Below, one piece after another: positions 21,378-24,053 of a DNA stretch of 24,053 bases. Each line of letters opens with the position of its first letter. The first letter of the stretch is position 1. The notes beneath the pieces were generated by a model. The model was not told where the DNA came from and did not search any database. It worked only from the letters and a program-made list of their open reading frames with translations. The stretch covers positions 1 to 24,053 of the forward strand of contig CAZLCG010000027.1 in NCBI GenBank assembly GCA_964557975.1. Direction: 5' to 3'. The translations under genes were made by a program, and so were the position numbers. This stretch comes from Fimenecus sp964557975 (lineage in GTDB: Bacteria > Bacillota > Clostridia > Oscillospirales > Acutalibacteraceae).

Positions 21378-22516
21378 TAAAGCAAAATAATTTTACGGTT
21401 ATGTCTAACCATCATCTGAAGAATCATGATTTGTCTTTAAAGGCAAAGGGATTACTGTCGCAGATGCTTTCTTTACCTGATAATTGGGATTACTCTCTAA
21501 AAGGTCTTGCAAAAATTAATAAAGAGAGCATTGATGCAATTCGCACAGCTGTATGGGAGCTTGAAAAAGCAGGTTATATCGTTCGCAGCCGTGGTCACGG
21601 TGAACACGGAAAGTTTTCGGGAATTGAATACACAATTTATGAGACACCGCAGTTTGAATCGGAAAAGTCGGATAATCAACAGCAGGATATAAAGTCTAAT
21701 ATTGGCCTAAAAGATAAAAACGCTTTGACAACACAAGCACCCGAAAGCCTTGATACACAAGGACTTTCACCAAAGTTGGAAAATCCAACTATGGTGAAAA
21801 GCGACGAAAAAATTCCATCAAGCACTTCACCAAGATTGGATTTTCCAACATTGGAAAACCCAACATTGGAAAACCCAACATTGGAAAATCCAACCTTGGA
21901 ACAATTAAATACTAAATATATTAATTATAATAATATATTAAATACTCAGTCTATCAGTCAAAATGATATAAAGGCAACAGAAAAAAACATAAATGCAAAA
22001 AAGCAGTCAGACGGACAGACGGATTTCACACAAGCTTTAAAAAAATCAGAAGATGCTTCAATGGACGAGGAGCTTAATGAGGAGTTTGAAGAATTCCTTA
22101 TGAAATGTGAAATAGACTGCCTTCCTGAAACGGCACAGCCATTGATAAGAGCTGCGCTTGAGAAAATGTATAAATCACCGAGCTTGAAAGTTAACGGAAT
22201 ATCCGTTTCACAGTCACAAGTTCGCAAAAGGCTTAAAATGCTTGACGCTGTTATGCTGATGAATATCTATACCGCATATATGTCTGCAAACCGAGCGGAC
22301 AAGCCGATAATTAACCGAATAAGCTATCTCATATCTATGATTTACAACAATTCGGTTGAGGAAGCGGCAGAGCAGGGCGCTTTTGAGGATGAAGTCCTAA
22401 GCGCAGTTATAAGCATTAACCGAGGATATGAAGCTCCGTATCAATACCTGCAAAGTGATAATCCGATGATTCGTTTTGCAGCCGAGCAGAAAGCAAAAAG
22501 GGAAAACAGCGGATAA
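21356..22516 (+). CDS. HTH-containing DUF6017-type protein, probable replication/regulation
   Basis: The 386-residue protein begins MAAVFRVVKQNNFTVMSNHH, then LSLKAKGLLSQMLSLPDNWDYSLKGLAKINKES and IRTAVWELEKAGYIVRSR, a winged-helix domain (about 1-95) found in replication-initiator-like proteins of Firmicutes ICEs and phages. A low-complexity linker with PTLENPTLENPTLENPTLE (about 164-182) follows. The C-terminal part (about 230-380, LPETAQPLIRAALEKMYKSP, then VNRISYLISM-type helices) fits the DUF6017 region that accompanies this head. It follows parB by about 100 bases and carries AGGAAGG before the ATG. A role in replication of the excised circle is inferred from family and place, not from catalytic motifs. 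Confidence 0.75.
   Translation: MAAVFRVVKQNNFTVMSNHHLKNHDLSLKAKGLLSQMLSLPDNWDYSLKGLAKINKESIDAIRTAVWELEKAGYIVRSRGHGEHGKFSGIEYTIYETPQFESEKSDNQQQDIKSNIGLKDKNALTTQAPESLDTQGLSPKLENPTMVKSDEKIPSSTSPRLDFPTLENPTLENPTLENPTLEQLNTKYINYNNILNTQSISQNDIKATEKNINAKKQSDGQTDFTQALKKSEDASMDEELNEEFEEFLMKCEIDCLPETAQPLIRAALEKMYKSPSLKVNGISVSQSQVRKRLKMLDAVMLMNIYTAYMSANRADKPIINRISYLISMIYNNSVEEAAEQGAFEDEVLSAVISINRGYEAPYQYLQSDNPMIRFAAEQKAKRENSG
21845..21904 (+). repeat. 15-bp tandem repeat, four units, in coding sequence
   Basis: The unit CCAACATTGGAAAAC occurs at 21845, 21860 and 21875 (last base T), with a fourth diverged unit CCAACCTTGGAACAA at 21890. It encodes Pro-Thr-Leu-Glu-Asn in the linker of the preceding gene. 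Each unit with its flanks contains TTCCAA/TTGGAA-like dyad arms. The multiple-of-three length keeps the frame, so copy number can vary without breaking the gene. Confidence 0.9.
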
Positions 22517-22564
22517 TAATTAACGCACCACAGTTGAATTACCGTTAAGTCGAGGAGGAATATC

Positions 22565-22996
22565 GTGGACGCAAAAGAATTTCTCAGCCAAGCAACCGTT
22601 TTAAACGAGAAGATAAATATGGATTTTTTACATCGAGAACGTTTGCGTGAGATGTTGAATCGGTTCGCAGGCGGCAGTAATCTGCAAATAGAAAGGGTAC
22701 AGGGCGGTGAGCTGCCATGCTCGCCTGCAACAAAGCTTGTTGACCAAATTGCCGACCTTGACCGTCTCATAGAGCAGGAAATTTCAGAATACGAGACGGT
22801 TCTTGCACAGATCAAAGATGCGATTGCCTTTTGCGAGGACTTTAATGAAATTCAAATTTTAAGAGGTCGATATCTTGAAAATAAAAAACTTTCAGATGTC
22901 AGTAAAAAAATAGGAATTTCAGAGAGCAGAACTTACGCATTACATAAAAACGCAGTTGAAAAAATAGAAATTTTTTTAAATAGCAATAGGAAATAA
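22565..22996 (+). CDS. DUF1492/ArpU-like regulator with sigma-region-4-type HTH
   Basis: The 143-residue protein has a helical N-terminal half and a C-terminal helix-turn-helix like sigma-70 region 4: EIQILRGRYLENKKLSDVSK, then ISESRTYALHKNAVEKI (about 97-135). This matches DUF1492-type phage and ICE proteins, some of which (ArpU, late activators) control late or transfer genes. GTG start with AGGAGGA six bases upstream. The stretch ELPCSPATKLVDQIADLDRLI is typical of the family. A role in switching on downstream operons is likely but inferred. Confidence 0.75.
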   Translation: MDAKEFLSQATVLNEKINMDFLHRERLREMLNRFAGGSNLQIERVQGGELPCSPATKLVDQIADLDRLIEQEISEYETVLAQIKDAIAFCEDFNEIQILRGRYLENKKLSDVSKKIGISESRTYALHKNAVEKIEIFLNSNRK

Positions 22997-23045
22997 TAGG
23001 TTTTAGTAGAAAAAAGTAGAAAACAAGAGAAAACAGTAGTTGATT

Positions 23046-23073
23046 TTGAAAAACGGATGTTTTAAAATATAAT
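23046..23073 (+). promoter_or_regulatory. Promoter of the Bro-N gene
   Basis: TTGAAA (23046-23051) and a perfect TATAAT (23068-23073), 16-base spacer; an alternative overlapping pair is TTGATT (23040-23045) with TAAAAT (23063-23068), 17-base spacer. Upstream, AGTAGAAAA-like words recur between 23004 and 23038. Confidence 0.7.
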
Positions 23074-23099
23074 TAGAGAAATTGGAGGAACGGCACGAT

Positions 23100-23960
23100 A
23101 TGGATAGCAACATTCAAATATTTGAAAATCAAAAAATTCGTGTTGCTTGGGATGAACAGCACGAAGAGTGGTATTTTTCAATTGTTGATGTAATTGCTGT
23201 ATTGACTGACAGTCCAAATCCGCAAACATATTGGCGTGTATTGAAAAAGCGTTTAAAGGATGAAGGAAATCAAACCGTTACAAATTGTAACGCTTTGAAA
23301 ATGACCGCTGCTGACGGTAAAAAAAGAATGACTGATGTCGCCAATACAGAACAGCTTCTTCGTATTATTCAGTCTATTCCGTCTCCGAAAGCCGAACCTT
23401 TCAAAATGTGGTTGGCGGAGGTCGGTCGAGATCGCATAGATGAAACAATTGATCCCGAATTAACTATTGACCGTGCGCTGGATACTTATCTGAAAAAAGG
23501 TTACAGTGAAGAATGGATTCATCAGCGTTTGCTTTCTATCCGTGTGCGTAACGCTTTAACTGATGAATGGAAATCTCATGGAGTTGAAAAGGGGACTGAG
23601 TACGCTATTTTGACTGATGAGATTACAAAAGCGTGGTCAGGATTGTCAACAAGACAGTATAAGAATAAAAAAGGCTTAAAAAAAGAAAATTTGCGAGATA
23701 ATATGACCGATTTGGAATTGGTTTTAAATATGCTTGCAGAAGCAACTACGACGGAGCTGTCAAAAACATATAATGCTGAAGGATTGGCAGAAAATCGTAA
23801 AATCGCTAAAGAGGGCGGTTCGGTTGCAGGCAATGCCCGCAAGGATATTGAACAGCGGACAGGTAAATCTGTTATTTCCTCACAAAACGCTGTCGATAGT
23901 TCAGAGCTTATCACAGGACTGATTGAAGACGCAGGCGGAATAGATTTATCTCAAACATAA
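23100..23960 (+). CDS. Bro-N domain protein, phage antirepressor-like
   Basis: The 286-residue protein starts with a Bro-N domain: IQIFENQKIRVAWDEQHEEWYFSIVDVIAVLTDS, then YWRVLKKRLKDEG and the TEQLLRIIQSIPSPKAEPFKMWLA block typical of this type. The C-terminal part (DNMTDLELVLNMLAEATTTE, then a GGSVAGNARKDIEQRTGK segment) is conserved in a large family of gut Firmicutes and Bacteroides proteins annotated as antirepressors. Bro-N proteins bind DNA or counter repressors in phages; this member's role is unproven. The ATG at 23100 is chosen because GGAGG (23084-23088) precedes it; the in-frame TTG at 23082 lies before that site. It has its own promoter. Confidence 0.8.
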   Translation: MDSNIQIFENQKIRVAWDEQHEEWYFSIVDVIAVLTDSPNPQTYWRVLKKRLKDEGNQTVTNCNALKMTAADGKKRMTDVANTEQLLRIIQSIPSPKAEPFKMWLAEVGRDRIDETIDPELTIDRALDTYLKKGYSEEWIHQRLLSIRVRNALTDEWKSHGVEKGTEYAILTDEITKAWSGLSTRQYKNKKGLKKENLRDNMTDLELVLNMLAEATTTELSKTYNAEGLAENRKIAKEGGSVAGNARKDIEQRTGKSVISSQNAVDSSELITGLIEDAGGIDLSQT

Positions 23961-23988
23961 TTGTATTCTATAAAAAATATGTTAAAAT
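23961..23988 (+). promoter_or_regulatory. Promoter of the last, partial gene
   Basis: TTGTAT (23961-23966) and TAAAAT (23983-23988), 16-base spacer, with TGT forming an extended -10. It begins right at the end of the Bro-N gene. Confidence 0.6.
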
Positions 23989-24012
23989 ACCGTTTGAATA
24001 GGAGGCTTTTTT

Positions 24013-24053
24013 ATGAAGGGGTTATCAGAAAAAATCAAGACCGACAAAAGATT
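24013..24053 (+). CDS. Start of a gene cut by the window edge
   Basis: AGGAGG (24000-24005) lies seven bases before an ATG that opens MKGLSEKIKTDKR and runs off the window. It has its own promoter just upstream. Thirteen codons are too few to name a family. Confidence 0.6.
   Translation, partial: MKGLSEKIKTDKR

Larger units (their letters stand above)
15212..24053. mobile_element. Integrated element at tRNA-Gly, right end outside window
   Basis: Genes from 15381 on are typical of an integrative element: tyrosine integrase, ImmA/ImmR pair with operators, small HTH regulators, ParA/ParB, a DUF6017-type protein, a DUF1492-type regulator and a Bro-N antirepressor. Base composition is visibly more A/T-rich than the addAB region, most strongly between 15.2 and 18.9 kb. 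The left border is set at the tRNA end by inference, since the other att copy is not in the window. Whether it is an ICE or a prophage cannot be decided: no relaxase, coupling protein, type IV secretion, capsid or lysis gene is visible. Confidence 0.8.

Noticed and set aside
21845..21904. CRISPR-like array
   Set aside because: Units are 15 bp with no spacers and lie in a coding frame; this is a tandem protein repeat.

Overview
The window looks like a chromosome segment of a low-to-moderate GC Gram-positive anaerobe, most likely a gut clostridium of the Oscillospiraceae/Ruminococcaceae type. That placement is inferred from AddAB in place of RecBCD, tRNA genes with encoded CCA, strong GGAGG ribosome sites, extended -10 (TGn) promoters, and the mix of mobile-element genes. 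It falls into two parts that meet at a tRNA-Gly gene near 15.1-15.2 kb.

Chromosomal part (1 to about 15.2 kb). It starts with secG behind a clear promoter, then a tRNA-Lys gene and its terminator. Directly after the tRNA-Lys is a small decayed phage-type island (about 670-1655): a DUF4417 gene missing its N-terminal part, a phage-type GGRGASSG gene, a structured stretch ending in a terminator, and a 58-residue ORF. Next come a fusion of a GrpB-type nucleotidyltransferase domain with an inorganic-pyrophosphatase domain; the two-gene set hisH-hisF (imidazole glycerol phosphate synthase) with promoter and terminator; a cytoplasmic GH27 alpha-galactosidase-like enzyme that runs closely into addB and addA (double-strand break repair); and, on the other strand, an ECF sigma factor with its membrane anti-sigma factor. 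About 0.9 kb without an intact gene, holding one decayed two-frame ORF, leads to the tRNA-Gly promoter.

Mobile part (about 15.2 kb to the end). The 3' end of tRNA-Gly is the likely attachment site of an integrated element that runs off the right edge. In order it carries: a tyrosine integrase pointing at the tRNA; an ImmA-type metalloprotease and, convergent with it, an ImmR-type repressor; a divergent promoter region with four related 17-bp operator-like sites; two small HTH regulators; a two-frame small gene joined by a T7 run; two short TTG-start genes; parA and parB; a DUF6017-type replication/regulatory protein; a sigma-region-4-like regulator (DUF1492/ArpU type); a Bro-N antirepressor-like protein; and the start of another gene. 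This is the control, partition and replication end of an integrative element. No conjugation, capsid or lysis gene is visible, so ICE and phage cannot be told apart here.

The most notable unexplained signal is a 25-bp near-palindrome with core TGACAC-G-GTGTCA. It occurs at the integrase start, just upstream of parA, and inside the parB coding sequence, with two half-sites beside the attachment end. It is a good candidate for the element's own centromere (parS) or for a shared operator coupling excision with partition. Other points of interest are the lambda-like operator array, the U UUU UUG slippery sequence at 18434-18440, and the GrpB-pyrophosphatase fusion.
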